Source: an uncultured Pseudomonadota bacterium (GTDB taxonomy: Bacteria; Pseudomonadota; Alphaproteobacteria; RF32; CAG-239). From it: a stretch of 64,000 nt of DNA. The stretch is taken from positions 124,001-188,000 of the forward strand of contig CADAJN010000004.1 in assembly GCA_902788365.1 (NCBI GenBank). The letters are read 5' to 3'. This document shows, piece by piece, positions 25,547 to 34,834 of the stretch (position 1 is its first letter; each line of letters begins with the position of its first letter). The notes under the pieces were generated by a model that saw nothing but the letters and a program-made list of their open reading frames with translations, had not been told where the DNA came from and did no database searches. A program made the position numbers and the translations under genes.

Positions 25547-25840
25547 TTATTTCACAATCATAATATTGTCAAAACCGACAATTTGCAGCATTTTTTTGAT
25601 TGTGTCATTGGCGTTGATAATTGTCATTTTACCACCGGTAGCATTCATTTGTTTTTGCGCCTTAAGCAACACGCGTAAGCCGGCAGAAAAAATATAATCC
25701 ACTTCCTTAAAATCAAAGGTTAAATCGTTTACGCCTTCAAGCTGTAATGCCTGTGCCAAAACAGGTTCCATATTGGCATCTATTTTACCTTTAATGATAT
25801 ATGTTACTTTATCTTTATTGCGAATTTGCGAAACTTCCAT
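25547..25840 (-). CDS. STAS domain protein (anti-sigma factor antagonist type)
   Basis: A 97-residue single STAS domain. The phosphorylatable Ser is S52 in VDYIFSAGLRVL, in the usual position of SpoIIAA-like proteins. Such proteins switch partners with a serine kinase/anti-sigma factor. No kinase gene is near, so the partner is unknown. It starts 19 bases after the UvrD stop on the same strand with GGAGAAAAACC before the ATG. Confidence 0.9.
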   Translation of the reverse strand: MEVSQIRNKDKVTYIIKGKIDANMEPVLAQALQLEGVNDLTFDFKEVDYIFSAGLRVLLKAQKQMNATGGKMTIINANDTIKKMLQIVGFDNIMIVK

Positions 25841-25859
25841 GGTTTTTCTCCTTTATTGT

Positions 25860-28226
25860 TTATGCTCGGCGCAAATAAGTGCCCATAACTTTTTTGCGAC
25901 CGTATTTTTCAAAATTGACTTCACAGCTTTGCCTTGAAACAGCGGTTATTTTGCCAAAACCGAAACTTTCATGATATACCCTTACTCCAATCAGGCTGGA
26001 TGTGCGTGAACTCATATCCGAATCATAATCAGCGTAATCGTCTGGTTCGTAAGTATATTCATCTGCATCTTCATCATAACGCTGATAGCTCGGCTTGGTG
26101 GAAAATGTTTTTTTCTTCTTATAACCACTTTTGTAACCGCCGTAAGAGCGATAACCGGAAGAATATCCCGAGCCATATCCGCCTTTGTAATATGCACTTT
26201 GATTGGCATGAATATCCAAACATTCACTTGAAATTTCGTTAAAAAAACGCGACGGTTGCATTTGCCGCCATTCACCGTATATCAGACGGCTGTTGGCGGT
26301 TGTGATATAAAGCTTTTGTTTGGCGCGCGTAATAGCTACATAAGCCAAACGACGCTCTTCTTCCAATGCATTTGAACCGCCTTCTTCCATGCTTTTTTTA
26401 TGCGGAAACAGCTCTTCTTCCCAACCGGGCAAAAACACCACATTAAATTCCAAACCCTTTGCCGAGTGTAAAGTCATCAGCATTACTTTATTGCGATCAA
26501 TGGCGCTGTCATTTTCCATTACCAAGCTGACATGTTCCAAAAACTCGGCCAAATTCGGATAAAGCTGTTCATCTCCCATTACCCCGATTAATTCATGCAG
26601 ATTTTCCAGCCGAGCCGGCGCTTCAACCGAGCTGTCGTTTTTAAGCATATCCCAATAACCGGAATCATTTAACACTTGCTCGGCAAAATCGTGTAACGGC
26701 ATATTTGAAACAATTTGCCGCCACTGCTTAAATTTTTGCGACAAATCGGCTAAGTTGTTTTTAACTTTACCACTAATCAAGTCTTCTGCCACTGCCGTTT
26801 CTACCGCCTGAGATAAAGACATTTGTCTTTCGCGCGAAATTTGCCGTAATTTTTCTAACGTTTTGGCACCAACTCCGCGTGTCGGTTTATTGATAATGCG
26901 TTCCAAGGCCAAATCATCGGCCGGTTGCATAATAACCCTGAAATAAGCCAAAGCATCACGAATTTCGGCGCGTTCATAAAACTTAGGGCCGCCGATAACC
27001 TGATACGGAATCGCCTCACCGATAAACTTTTCTTCAAACTCACGAGTTTGAAATGCAGTGCGCACCAACACTGCCATATCGGAATATTCATAACCGTTAC
27101 GATGTAAAATTTCTATTTCTTTGGCAATCCATGCGGCTTCTTCTTTACCGCTATCTAAGCTGATTACTTTAATTTTTTCGTTATTAGTCTGTTTAGCCGG
27201 ACTGTTATCGGCCACGCGCAAAGTTTTACCCAATCGCGTTGCGTTATGTGCAATCAAGCCGGAGGCCGCTGTTAAAATATTGGCGGTTGACCGATAATTA
27301 CGCTCCAAACGAATAACTTGCGCATCGGTAAAATCTTTTTGAAAACGCATGATATTTTCAATTTCGGCACCGCGCCACGAATATATGGATTGGTCATCAT
27401 CTCCAACGCAACAAAGATTACGATTAAGCTGAGACAATAAACGCAAAAACAAATATTGCGTGACGTTGGTATCTTGATACTCATCTACCATGATATATTT
27501 GAACTTTTGCTGATATTGGCGCAAAATATCGCCATCCGACATAAAAACAACCAACGTATCAAGCAAAATATCGCCGAAATCAACGGCATTAAGCTCAATC
27601 AATCGCGCCTGATATTTTTGATAAACGCCGGACAGCACCGTTGAGCGATAATTGTTTTCAACCTTATCAACGGTAATACCTTTATCTTTAAGGCGAGCGA
27701 TTTGTTCCATCAATGTCTGTGGCGGATATTTTTTATCATCTATTCCCTCCGCTTCCAAAATTTGTTTAATAACGCGCTTTTGGTCATCTTCACCGAGAAT
27801 CGTAAAATTCGGCTTTAAACCGACAACAGAGGCATGTTTGCGCAGTATCTTAACACAAATACTGTGAAATGTGCCGAGCCATACGCTATCTGCCATATCG
27901 CCGATTAATTTTTGCACTCGTTCTCGCATTTCGTTTGCGGCACGATTGGTAAACGTAACCACCAAACAATTCCAAGGCTGTGCTTTCATTTGCGTTAAAA
28001 TATAGGCCAAACGCGTGGTCAACACTTTGGTTTTTCCGGTACCGGCTCCCGAAAGCACCAAAAGCGGCCCTTCGGTGGTTTCTACCGCCTGACGTTGCTC
28101 CGGATTTAATTCATCAAGCCATGGCATTGATGGTCTTAAAGAACTTATATTATCATAAAGCTTCGGTGCTGCAGAACCTTGCGCATCGCTAAAAATTTTC
28201 TCGGCATCAAAAATATCGTCATCCAT
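25860..28226 (-). CDS. uvrD: ATP-dependent DNA helicase UvrD/PcrA
   Basis: A 788-residue superfamily 1A helicase that unwinds DNA in repair and replication restart. The ordered motifs are Walker A GAGTGKT (60-66), VDEYQDTN (motif II), DDQSIYSWRGA (III), ERNYRST (IV) and MTLHSAKGLEF (V), with VAITRAK (VI) after them. The C-terminal 100 residues have a Gly/Tyr/Ser/Lys-rich linker (YKGGYGSGYSSGYRSYGG) and then a tudor-like domain (GVRVYHESFGFGKI), as in PcrA/UvrD. It is divergent from the MoxR gene and transcribed toward the STAS gene. Confidence 0.95.
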   Translation of the reverse strand: MDDDIFDAEKIFSDAQGSAAPKLYDNISSLRPSMPWLDELNPEQRQAVETTEGPLLVLSGAGTGKTKVLTTRLAYILTQMKAQPWNCLVVTFTNRAANEMRERVQKLIGDMADSVWLGTFHSICVKILRKHASVVGLKPNFTILGEDDQKRVIKQILEAEGIDDKKYPPQTLMEQIARLKDKGITVDKVENNYRSTVLSGVYQKYQARLIELNAVDFGDILLDTLVVFMSDGDILRQYQQKFKYIMVDEYQDTNVTQYLFLRLLSQLNRNLCCVGDDDQSIYSWRGAEIENIMRFQKDFTDAQVIRLERNYRSTANILTAASGLIAHNATRLGKTLRVADNSPAKQTNNEKIKVISLDSGKEEAAWIAKEIEILHRNGYEYSDMAVLVRTAFQTREFEEKFIGEAIPYQVIGGPKFYERAEIRDALAYFRVIMQPADDLALERIINKPTRGVGAKTLEKLRQISRERQMSLSQAVETAVAEDLISGKVKNNLADLSQKFKQWRQIVSNMPLHDFAEQVLNDSGYWDMLKNDSSVEAPARLENLHELIGVMGDEQLYPNLAEFLEHVSLVMENDSAIDRNKVMLMTLHSAKGLEFNVVFLPGWEEELFPHKKSMEEGGSNALEEERRLAYVAITRAKQKLYITTANSRLIYGEWRQMQPSRFFNEISSECLDIHANQSAYYKGGYGSGYSSGYRSYGGYKSGYKKKKTFSTKPSYQRYDEDADEYTYEPDDYADYDSDMSSRTSSLIGVRVYHESFGFGKITAVSRQSCEVNFEKYGRKKVMGTYLRRA

Positions 28227-28348
28227 GTTGATCTTCTTATATTTTACTTGTTTTTATTTTTTTTCCAAATTATATATATTAATAGCGTATAATAATAACA
28301 ATGAAAAGTTTTTTATGAACTTTTACCGAATTTTTTGAGGAAAATACC

Positions 28349-29320
28349 ATGTCGGAAATTAAAGATAAAATCATTGCCTTACAAAAATATATGGAAGACC
28401 ATATTTTCGGACAAGAAGATTTAATTAAGAAACTTATTATCACGATGCTAGCTGACGGACATGTTTTGGTTGAAGGTGCACCGGGACTGGCTAAAACAAA
28501 AGCCATTAAGACCATGGCGCAATGCATTAATGTGGCATATAATCGTATTCAGTTTACACCGGATTTATTGCCGTCTGATATTACCGGCAGTGATATTTTT
28601 GCCGCCTCCAGCGGATATTTTGAATTTAGACCGGGGCCGATTTTTGCCAATTTGGTGCTGGCAGATGAAATTAACCGTGCGCCGGCCAAAGTGCAAGCCG
28701 CCCTTTTGGAAGCCATGGCCGAGCGACAAGTCAGCGTTGGCGGAAAGCAATATAAATTGCAACGTTTGTTTATGGTTATGGCTACACAAAACCCGATTGA
28801 ACATGAAGGCACATACAATTTGCCGGAAGCACAATTGGACCGTTTTCTGATGTATATTAAAATCGGTCAGCCGAATGCTGAAATTGAGCATAAGATTTTA
28901 CACCTTATTCGTCAGGAAGAAGTGGTTTTGCCGAATTCGCGTGAAACTACAACTTGTATGCTGCAAGAAAAAGATATTTTAGCAGCACGCCAAGAAGCTT
29001 TGGCGGTGCGCAGCAGTGCGGCATTGGAAGAATATTTGGTGCAACTGATTATGGCAACACGTTATCCGGAAAAATATGATGCCTCACTGAAAAACACCAT
29101 TACCTACGGTGCCAGCCCGCGTGCCACAATTGCGCTGGATAAATGCTCACGCATTCACGCATGGCTTTCCGGACGCGATTTTGTTACACCGGAAGATATT
29201 CACGCCGTCATTTATGAAATTTTGCGTCACCGCATTATTTTGAGCTTTGAAGCGCAAGCCGGCGGCTTGACCAATGAAGAAGTTATATCCCGATTGTTAA
29301 AGTTGGTGCCGTTACCGTAA
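28349..29320 (+). CDS. MoxR family AAA+ ATPase
   Basis: A 323-residue ATPase. The Walker A motif is GAPGLAKT (43-50) and the Walker B motif is LADEINRAPAKVQ (about 109-121). The ATQNPIEHEGTY sensor region and an AQLDRFL arginine-finger stretch are typical of MoxR. These ATPases act as chaperones that mature partner proteins, often those with von Willebrand A domains. The next gene, 17 bases downstream, is a DUF58 protein, which is the standard partner. The start has TGAGGAAAATACC before the ATG. Confidence 0.94.
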   Translation: MSEIKDKIIALQKYMEDHIFGQEDLIKKLIITMLADGHVLVEGAPGLAKTKAIKTMAQCINVAYNRIQFTPDLLPSDITGSDIFAASSGYFEFRPGPIFANLVLADEINRAPAKVQAALLEAMAERQVSVGGKQYKLQRLFMVMATQNPIEHEGTYNLPEAQLDRFLMYIKIGQPNAEIEHKILHLIRQEEVVLPNSRETTTCMLQEKDILAARQEALAVRSSAALEEYLVQLIMATRYPEKYDASLKNTITYGASPRATIALDKCSRIHAWLSGRDFVTPEDIHAVIYEILRHRIILSFEAQAGGLTNEEVISRLLKLVPLP

Positions 29321-29336
29321 TTCAAGGATTTTACCA

Positions 29337-30269
29337 ATGAATTTTTTTGATTTCAAATCCATTCTTAATAAAGAGCATGACGATTTGACCGGTCTGGCCG
29401 TTTCCATGCAAGATTTGATTGATCAACAGCAATATGTGACATATTTGGCCTCTAGCAAAAACCGCTTAACCTCAAATATGGCCGGAGATGTTAAATCGGC
29501 ATTCAAAGGACGCGGCATGGAATTTGACGAAGTGCGAGCTTATACGGACGGTGATGATGTGCGTTACATTGATTGGCGCGTAACGGCTCGCCGCAATGAA
29601 CCTTTCAGCAAAGTTTATAGCGAAGAAAAAGATCGTGAAATTATTGTGCTTTTGGATATGTCGGCTTCTATGGTGTTTGGCACACGTTGTGAGCTGAAAA
29701 CGGTTACGGCGGCAAAACTGGCCGCTCTTATCGGTTGGATCAGTCTGCAAAACAAAGACCGTTTCGGTTTGCTTTTGTATGATGGGAAAAACACCTCTTA
29801 CTATAAACCGCAAAACAATCTTAAGATGCTGATTTCGCTATTTGGAACCATTGTCAACAAATCACATGAAGTTTTGCGCCAAAATTACGACGGAAATATA
29901 TCAACCGCTCTGAAATTATTTGAAATCAGCCATAAAGGACAATGCACATTTTTTATTTTAAGTGACTTTCATAATGTTGATAAAGAGTCGTTTAAAAATA
30001 TTGCGGCTATTTCGCGCCGACATAAGGTTTATTGTATCAATATATTTGACACGGTGGAAGAAACCGCACCGGCAAGCGGTGTTTATGCGGCGCAAAGCGG
30101 TCTGACAAAAACGGTTTTTGACACGGACAACCCGAAATTTCAGGCCCAATATCAACAATATTTTGCCGCTCATCGCACTTTTTTACAAAATAGTTGCCAA
30201 AAATTTTTCTGCAATTACCTTGAAATTCGCACAGACAAACCTATTTTCAAGCAGTTAGGTCGCATATAA
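29337..30269 (+). CDS. DUF58 domain protein
   Basis: A 310-residue soluble protein with the DUF58 signature DVRYIDWRVTAR (74-85) and a vWA-like segment with metal-site motif D107-M-S-A-S111. DUF58 proteins pair with MoxR ATPases, as here. The cluster usually continues with BatA/BatB-type vWA membrane proteins and a TPR protein. Only a TPR gene follows, after a promoter of its own. The function of the complex is unknown beyond stress tolerance and assembly roles reported for relatives. Confidence 0.92.
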   Translation: MNFFDFKSILNKEHDDLTGLAVSMQDLIDQQQYVTYLASSKNRLTSNMAGDVKSAFKGRGMEFDEVRAYTDGDDVRYIDWRVTARRNEPFSKVYSEEKDREIIVLLDMSASMVFGTRCELKTVTAAKLAALIGWISLQNKDRFGLLLYDGKNTSYYKPQNNLKMLISLFGTIVNKSHEVLRQNYDGNISTALKLFEISHKGQCTFFILSDFHNVDKESFKNIAAISRRHKVYCINIFDTVEETAPASGVYAAQSGLTKTVFDTDNPKFQAQYQQYFAAHRTFLQNSCQKFFCNYLEIRTDKPIFKQLGRI

Positions 30270-30275
30270 AAAAAC

Positions 30276-30304
30276 TTGACATAATAAGATTTATATGATA
30301 TGAG
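30276..30304 (+). promoter_or_regulatory. Promoter of the TPR gene
   Basis: TTGACA (30276-30281) and TATGAG (30299-30304) with 17 bases between them, 47 bases before the start codon. The perfect -35 box starts just 6 bases after the DUF58 stop. Confidence 0.55.
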
Positions 30305-30350
30305 ATAGGTTACGCTATTTATGTAATTATTTTGTGAAGTAGAGGTAAAA

Positions 30351-31352
30351 ATGGTTAAATTGAATGAAAATACGTCTTATAAAAGAGGACAAGAATTGTT
30401 AGATGCCGGTCAATATGAAGAGGCCGTAGAAAAATTTGCGGAAGTTATTAACGAAAATCCGCGTGCGTGGAAAGCTTTGAACAGCCAAGGTTTTGCTTAT
30501 CAGAAAATGAGCAAATATACTGATGCTGTAGAATGTTTTGATAAAGCTTTGGCAATCAATCCAAAATCAGTTGAGGTTTTAAACAATAAGGGGGTGACGC
30601 TTTCAATGCGCGGCCTTTATAAAGAAGCTATTGCGTGCTTTGATGAAGCGTTTTCAAATGACAGAACATCGCTTGAGGCTCTGAACGGCAAGGCTATTGC
30701 CTTGCAACATATGTTTTCATATAAAGAAGCTTTAGATGTGTTGGAAGAAGCTATGAAAGTGGATTCTAAGCATCCGCAAACCCTGTTGAGTATTGCCGTA
30801 ACGTTGCAAAAATTAAAGCAATATGACCGTTCTATCTCGTTTTTCAAAAAAGTTTTGTCGGGCGATAAATATAATACCAAGGCTTGGAACGGCATTGGCG
30901 TAACCTATCAGCTGATGGGCGATAACGACTCGGCATTGAAATGCTTTACAAAGATTCTTAATATAAACAGCCAAGATTTGCAGGCATGGGTCAGCATCGG
31001 CTATGTTTATCAAAAAATGTTTAAGTTTAAAGACGCTTTGAAGTGCTACAAAAAAGCGCAAGCCGTTGTCAACGGTCGCTATACGCACAAGTTATATGAC
31101 GGTTTGGCTTCTTGTTTGACCAAGTTGTCGGAATTTGATCAGGCTATTGAAGTATATAAAGTAATTTATCAAAGCGAAGAAGGTAAGCGCAAATGGGACG
31201 CTCAGCGCTCAATCAAATTTGTGAACAAACTGAAGCGCAAACAGGCGGTCGGCACTTTGCCGGATATTATGCCGAAAGCAGAAACCGAAGGCACCGGCGC
31301 CACCATCATTGAAGATGATGCCGAAGCTCCTGCCGGTAATCCGGTTGCATAG
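30351..31352 (+). CDS. Tetratricopeptide repeat protein
   Basis: A 333-residue protein made of about eight TPR units (for example AWKALNSQGFAYQKM, VEVLNNKGVTLSM and following) from residue 10 to about 290. It has no signal peptide and ends in a disordered acidic tail (EDDAEAPAGN). It would act as a cytosolic scaffold. Its position after MoxR-DUF58 suggests it belongs to the same assembly, although it has its own promoter. GAGGTAAAA precedes the ATG. Confidence 0.85.
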   Translation: MVKLNENTSYKRGQELLDAGQYEEAVEKFAEVINENPRAWKALNSQGFAYQKMSKYTDAVECFDKALAINPKSVEVLNNKGVTLSMRGLYKEAIACFDEAFSNDRTSLEALNGKAIALQHMFSYKEALDVLEEAMKVDSKHPQTLLSIAVTLQKLKQYDRSISFFKKVLSGDKYNTKAWNGIGVTYQLMGDNDSALKCFTKILNINSQDLQAWVSIGYVYQKMFKFKDALKCYKKAQAVVNGRYTHKLYDGLASCLTKLSEFDQAIEVYKVIYQSEEGKRKWDAQRSIKFVNKLKRKQAVGTLPDIMPKAETEGTGATIIEDDAEAPAGNPVA

Positions 31353-31367
31353 AAATCTCTTTACACA

Positions 31368-31400
31368 AAAAATCCTCGTCCGATGACGAGGATTTTTTTT
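31368..31400 (+). terminator. Terminator of the TPR gene
   Basis: A 13-base stem AAAAATCCTCGTC/GACGAGGATTTTT with a 4-base loop and eight T bases. Confidence 0.92.
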
Positions 31401-31455
31401 GTAGCTGGACATTAGGCAAAATCATGTTATATTTATGGCGACAAAGGAGATAAAT

Positions 31456-31671
31456 ATGGCTATAAATTATGCAACCGTCATTGAAATAAAAAGATTAGTG
31501 CAGAAAAAATTCGGCGTTACCCTGCACTTTCACGATTCTTGCGGCGGTGGGACTTATTTTTCCATAGAGCAAAAGAGCGATGAAATAACGGACTTTTTGC
31601 AAGAATATTTTGCCTCGCGCCATATACATCTGAGTGTTTCGGAAAACGGCTTAAATTATACGGCGGAATAA
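31456..31671 (+). CDS. Small conserved-looking protein of unknown function
   Basis: A 71-residue protein. The start is set at the ATG of MAINYATV because AAAGGAG lies 6 bases before it. A frame start 7 codons earlier has none. The middle has FHDSCGGGTYFSIEQ and the rest alternates strands and helices (TDFLQEYFASRHIHLSV). The His-Asp-x-Cys and Gly-rich loop could bind metal or nucleotide, but this is only a reading of the residues. It is a lone gene between two terminators. Confidence 0.6.
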   Translation: MAINYATVIEIKRLVQKKFGVTLHFHDSCGGGTYFSIEQKSDEITDFLQEYFASRHIHLSVSENGLNYTAE

Positions 31672-31693
31672 TAAAGCAAATTGATTTTAAAAT

Positions 31694-31727
31694 GAAAAAA
31701 GGTTTTGCTCCCATGGAACAAAACCTC
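31694..31727 (-). terminator. Terminator for the gene at 31760
   Basis: On the minus strand AGGTTTTG and CAAAACCT form the stem and the following bases are TTTTTT. It starts about 33 bases after the stop codon. Confidence 0.75.
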
Positions 31728-31759
31728 CTTTGTTGTTGTGAACGCTGTGCGTGAACGTC

Positions 31760-32284
31760 TTACAGCAGGCGGCCGATCTTGCGCACCTTGGCGCGACGGT
31801 CCTTGTAGTCGTAACCTACCTTCAGGCTGTCCTGGCGGATAATTGCCATCCAATAGCCGATGTGGTCGGAGTGCTCATGGCCGTTGAGCCAGTACTCTCC
31901 CGAGAATATGGGCTTTCCTAACTCTCTGAGCTTCTCGTTCATCCCCGGCCGATTGTCCATCATCAACGAACACAGGGTGTCATCAGGCAGATTCTTCTTC
32001 TCTTCCACCGGCGGGAAAGCAACCATACCGGTCTCATCCAGCAGCAGATAGAGATTAGACGAGTTGAACGGGAAGATGCCGATGGGTTCCATGTCCTTAC
32101 CCTTCTCAAACGGAACACGAGTCAAGGTTCCGTTTACATCGCAGAGTAAATCGAATCTCTCTTCCTCCTTCGGGCGTTGTTGAGCCTTAATGGCCTTGTC
32201 AATGTCCGCAACTGTTACTACTTCGTCACATGCTGCCATGATTCCCAGAATCTGTTTGACAGCGTCATTCTTCGTCATGCTCAT
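31760..32284 (-). CDS. Unknown protein, member of a local paralogous family
   Basis: A 174-residue soluble protein not recognised. From about residue 43 it reads RFDLLCDVN, then PIGIFPF, a GKPIFSGEYW segment, and ends YKDRRAKVRKIGRLL. The same order of motifs occurs in the gene at 40034 (RFDLLCEVN, PIGIFPF, GAPILSGAYF, KAKIRYVGKF) and in weaker form at the C-terminus of the gene at 38732. Codon use and GC content (around 50 % or more) differ from its AT-rich surroundings, as for the gene at 14130. There is no Shine-Dalgarno site. An ATG two codons inside is equally possible as the start. It has its own promoter and terminator. Confidence 0.75.
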   Translation of the reverse strand: MSMTKNDAVKQILGIMAACDEVVTVADIDKAIKAQQRPKEEERFDLLCDVNGTLTRVPFEKGKDMEPIGIFPFNSSNLYLLLDETGMVAFPPVEEKKNLPDDTLCSLMMDNRPGMNEKLRELGKPIFSGEYWLNGHEHSDHIGYWMAIIRQDSLKVGYDYKDRRAKVRKIGRLL

Positions 32285-32344
32285 AAAAATAAGGATATTA
32301 AAAATTAGAAAAAAAATTAATTATAAAAAAATCACAAGGTTTAA

Positions 32345-32372
32345 TGTAGCAGATTCTGTGGATTTGTCAAGT
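32345..32372 (-). promoter_or_regulatory. Probable promoter of the gene at 31760
   Basis: On the minus strand a perfect TTGACA (about 32372-32367) is followed after 16 bases by TACATT. The leader to the start codon is about 55 bases and very AT-rich, without a ribosome site. Confidence 0.45.
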
Positions 32373-32412
32373 ATTTTTGTATAAAATTTTTATATTTTTA
32401 TTTTTTGACTAC

Positions 32413-32450
32413 AAAAAAAGCCGTATCCTTAACGGAAACGGCTTTTTCTT
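32413..32450. terminator. Terminator shared at the end of the coiled-coil gene
   Basis: A stem AAAAAGCCGT/ACGGCTTTTT (32415-32424 with 32438-32447). A T-rich run is present on both sides, so it works in either direction. It ends the gene at 32459. Confidence 0.8.
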
Positions 32451-32458
32451 TACTCAAT

Positions 32459-33652
32459 TTACAGCTTTTTAAGATTTTGCCAAAGCATTTGCTGCTCCGG
32501 TGATATTTCCTGAGGACTATATGCTTGCAGAATCTCCAACACATACTCATCTGTCTCGGAAAGATGCCCTTGTTGCATACGCTCCAAAGTTTCGTTAAAA
32601 AACTTCTTAAGCTGAATTAAAATCAGCGGAGTCATATTCAGTTTACTAATGACTGGCTTGATTTTCAAAAGCAAATCGCGTGACATGGTGCTGACGAAAC
32701 CTCTATCAAAGATAAAGTTAATCATACACGGTGAAATATAACCGACCTGCGGCACCAAACGTTCCACAAACGAACATATTTCCGGATAAATTTGCCGGCG
32801 CTCATCTTCATTTTTCAGCTTATAAAAAATATCAATAATCTGTGCTTCCACCATATTGTATAACTTCATGCGGCGGCAACCTTGTTCGTGATACAGCAAC
32901 AACCTGATTTCGGCTATACCAAGTTCACAACGATTTTTCTCCAGACTTTCAATATGATGAAGTGTTTGTTTCAAAAACTGTTTGTTTTCCTCGAACAGAT
33001 TGTCTTGCAGCGCTTTTTGCACGCTCCAGCTTTCCAAATCCGGCGATTTACCATCTAACAGCATTTGAAAGGCGACAGTATTCAAATCGTGCACCTTACG
33101 CAGAAATTCATTAATTTTGGAAATCAGATATTCCAAATTTTCATTCTGCTTTTGCAAACCTGAAATAGCTTGTTCTGTCACGTTTGCCCGACGATTCATG
33201 TAGTCCAACCATTTTTTCTGCCGCTGATATTCATTTACTTCAGCCGACAAATCAAACGTCAGTTCTTGTTTTTGACGCGGCGTTGCTATGCGCTCAATTT
33301 TGAGATGACCGCTTTGCAATTGCTTGATTTTTTCTTCATTCCGAACAAAGGTTTGACGCACGTGGCGCAAAACTTTTTCATAAGAATGAACTTCAAATTG
33401 CTTAATTGCGGCAAAATCTTCTAAAAACTTGAGACCGACCGCATCTAAACCATGTCGTTCAATATGGTCAATCAACGAAGTTTTCATTGATTCGTAAAGT
33501 TTGTTCTCAATTGACGTCACTGTAAGAATGGCATTTTTAACCTCCTCAAATGTTGCTTTTTCTTTGATGAGGTGATTTGCCCAACGACGTGCTACCGGAG
33601 TGGCCTGATGCATGGCATCATTGATCCACTGTTTGTCAAAATTATTATCCAT
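32459..33652 (-). CDS. Unknown coiled-coil protein
   Basis: A 397-residue protein, largely helical, with no signal peptide or membrane segment. Heptad-rich stretches occur at about residues 95-125, 150-190 and 225-250, predicting coiled coils. The C-terminal half is rich in hydrophobic helices with no motif I recognise. It stands as a single gene with a strong promoter (33687-33715) divergent from that of hydE, an AT-rich leader without a Shine-Dalgarno site, and a terminator. Base composition is closer to the core genome than that of its neighbour at 31760. Confidence 0.7.
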   Translation of the reverse strand: MDNNFDKQWINDAMHQATPVARRWANHLIKEKATFEEVKNAILTVTSIENKLYESMKTSLIDHIERHGLDAVGLKFLEDFAAIKQFEVHSYEKVLRHVRQTFVRNEEKIKQLQSGHLKIERIATPRQKQELTFDLSAEVNEYQRQKKWLDYMNRRANVTEQAISGLQKQNENLEYLISKINEFLRKVHDLNTVAFQMLLDGKSPDLESWSVQKALQDNLFEENKQFLKQTLHHIESLEKNRCELGIAEIRLLLYHEQGCRRMKLYNMVEAQIIDIFYKLKNEDERRQIYPEICSFVERLVPQVGYISPCMINFIFDRGFVSTMSRDLLLKIKPVISKLNMTPLILIQLKKFFNETLERMQQGHLSETDEYVLEILQAYSPQEISPEQQMLWQNLKKL

Positions 33653-33686
33653 AAATTCTATTTAAATTATATAAACACTAAAGTTT

Positions 33687-33715
33687 AGTATATCATTCGG
33701 CCGGCGGCTTGTCAA
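33687..33715 (-). promoter_or_regulatory. Promoter of the coiled-coil gene
   Basis: On the minus strand TTGACA (33715-33710), 17 bases, TATACT (33692-33687). Both boxes are near consensus. The -35 box is 16 bases from the -35 box of the divergent hydE promoter. Confidence 0.7.
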
Positions 33716-33731
33716 ACATAAAAAAATGGAC

Positions 33732-33760
33732 TTGACTTTTATACCTGTTTTCCATAATAT
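33732..33760 (+). promoter_or_regulatory. Promoter of hydE
   Basis: TTGACT (33732-33737), 17 bases, TAATAT (33755-33760), then about 32 bases of leader with no clear Shine-Dalgarno site before the ATG at 33799. Confidence 0.65.
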
Positions 33761-33798
33761 TAAGCACTGATTCAACACAATTTAGATATATTCAGCTT

Positions 33799-34821
33799 AT
33801 GGAAAAGGTTACTGCATTAAGCCGTTCGGAAATCATCAAATTGCTTTCCGACGAGGTCAATCAAAATGATTTGTTCAAAAAAGCCGATGAAGTGCGCCGG
33901 CAATATGTGGGCGACGAAGTGCATTTGCGCGGACTGATTGAATTTTCTAACATCTGCCGTAACAACTGCATGTATTGCGGTATCAGACGTGATAATTCGG
34001 CGCTGTCGCGTTATCGCATGAGTGAAGTCGAGCTGATTGAGACCGCTCGTCGTGCTGCCGATATGGGCTTTAAGACGATTGTTATGCAATCGGGTGAAGA
34101 TGTGTGGTTTGACCGCGAGCGTATGTGCCGCATTATTGAAGCCATCAAAAAGTTTGATGTGGCGATTACGCTTTCGGTCGGTGAACGCGATTATGCCGAT
34201 TATAAAGCATGGTTTGATGCCGGTGCTGACAGATATTTAATGCGCATTGAAACCACCGACAAAGAACTTTATCACCGCTTAGACCCCGGTATGAGCTGGC
34301 AACATCGGCACGAATGCCTGTTGGCGCTCAAAGAAATCGGTTATGAACTTGGTTCGGGTATTATGGTCGGTTTGCCGGAGCAAACAATAGAATCAATCGC
34401 TGATGATTTGCTTTACTTGAAAGAAATCGGGGTTGATATGGCCGGTATCGGACCGTTTATTCCGCATCAGCAAACACCGCTTAAAGACGCCGCCGGTGGC
34501 ACGCTTGATTTGGCACGTCGCACTATGGCTGTTATGCGGCTTTTGCTGCCGGATATCAACATTCCGGCCACTACGGCGATGGAAAGTTTGCACCCGATGG
34601 GACGCATTTGGACCTTGCAAAGCGGCGCCAATGTGGTAATGCCGAATGTGACGGAGGGCGAATATCGCCGGCTTTATGAGCTGTATCCGGGAAAAATTTG
34701 TGTTGATGACACGCCGCTGCAGTGCCGCACATGTATCGGTGCCAAAATTATGAGCATCGGTCGTAAAATCGGCATGGGATATGGCGGGCACGCCGGAAAA
34801 CTTCCGCATTTGCCAAAATAA
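33799..34821 (+). CDS. hydE: [FeFe] hydrogenase maturase HydE (radical SAM)
   Basis: A 340-residue radical-SAM enzyme of the HydE/BioB-like family. The SAM-cluster cysteines are C53-x3-C57-x2-C60 (FSNICRNNCMYCGI). Three further cysteines near the C-terminus, C301, C309 and C312, have the spacing (x7, x2) of the accessory cluster site of characterised HydE. Other marks are GLRRDN-like GIRRDN, VMQSGED, GSGIMVGLPEQT and LHPMGR. HydE works with HydG and HydF to build the H-cluster of [FeFe] hydrogenase in the cytosol. hydF and the hydrogenase itself are not in this window. It is followed by a terminator, so it is transcribed alone. Confidence 0.93.
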   Translation: MEKVTALSRSEIIKLLSDEVNQNDLFKKADEVRRQYVGDEVHLRGLIEFSNICRNNCMYCGIRRDNSALSRYRMSEVELIETARRAADMGFKTIVMQSGEDVWFDRERMCRIIEAIKKFDVAITLSVGERDYADYKAWFDAGADRYLMRIETTDKELYHRLDPGMSWQHRHECLLALKEIGYELGSGIMVGLPEQTIESIADDLLYLKEIGVDMAGIGPFIPHQQTPLKDAAGGTLDLARRTMAVMRLLLPDINIPATTAMESLHPMGRIWTLQSGANVVMPNVTEGEYRRLYELYPGKICVDDTPLQCRTCIGAKIMSIGRKIGMGYGGHAGKLPHLPK

Positions 34822-34834
34822 GTAATCTTTTATT

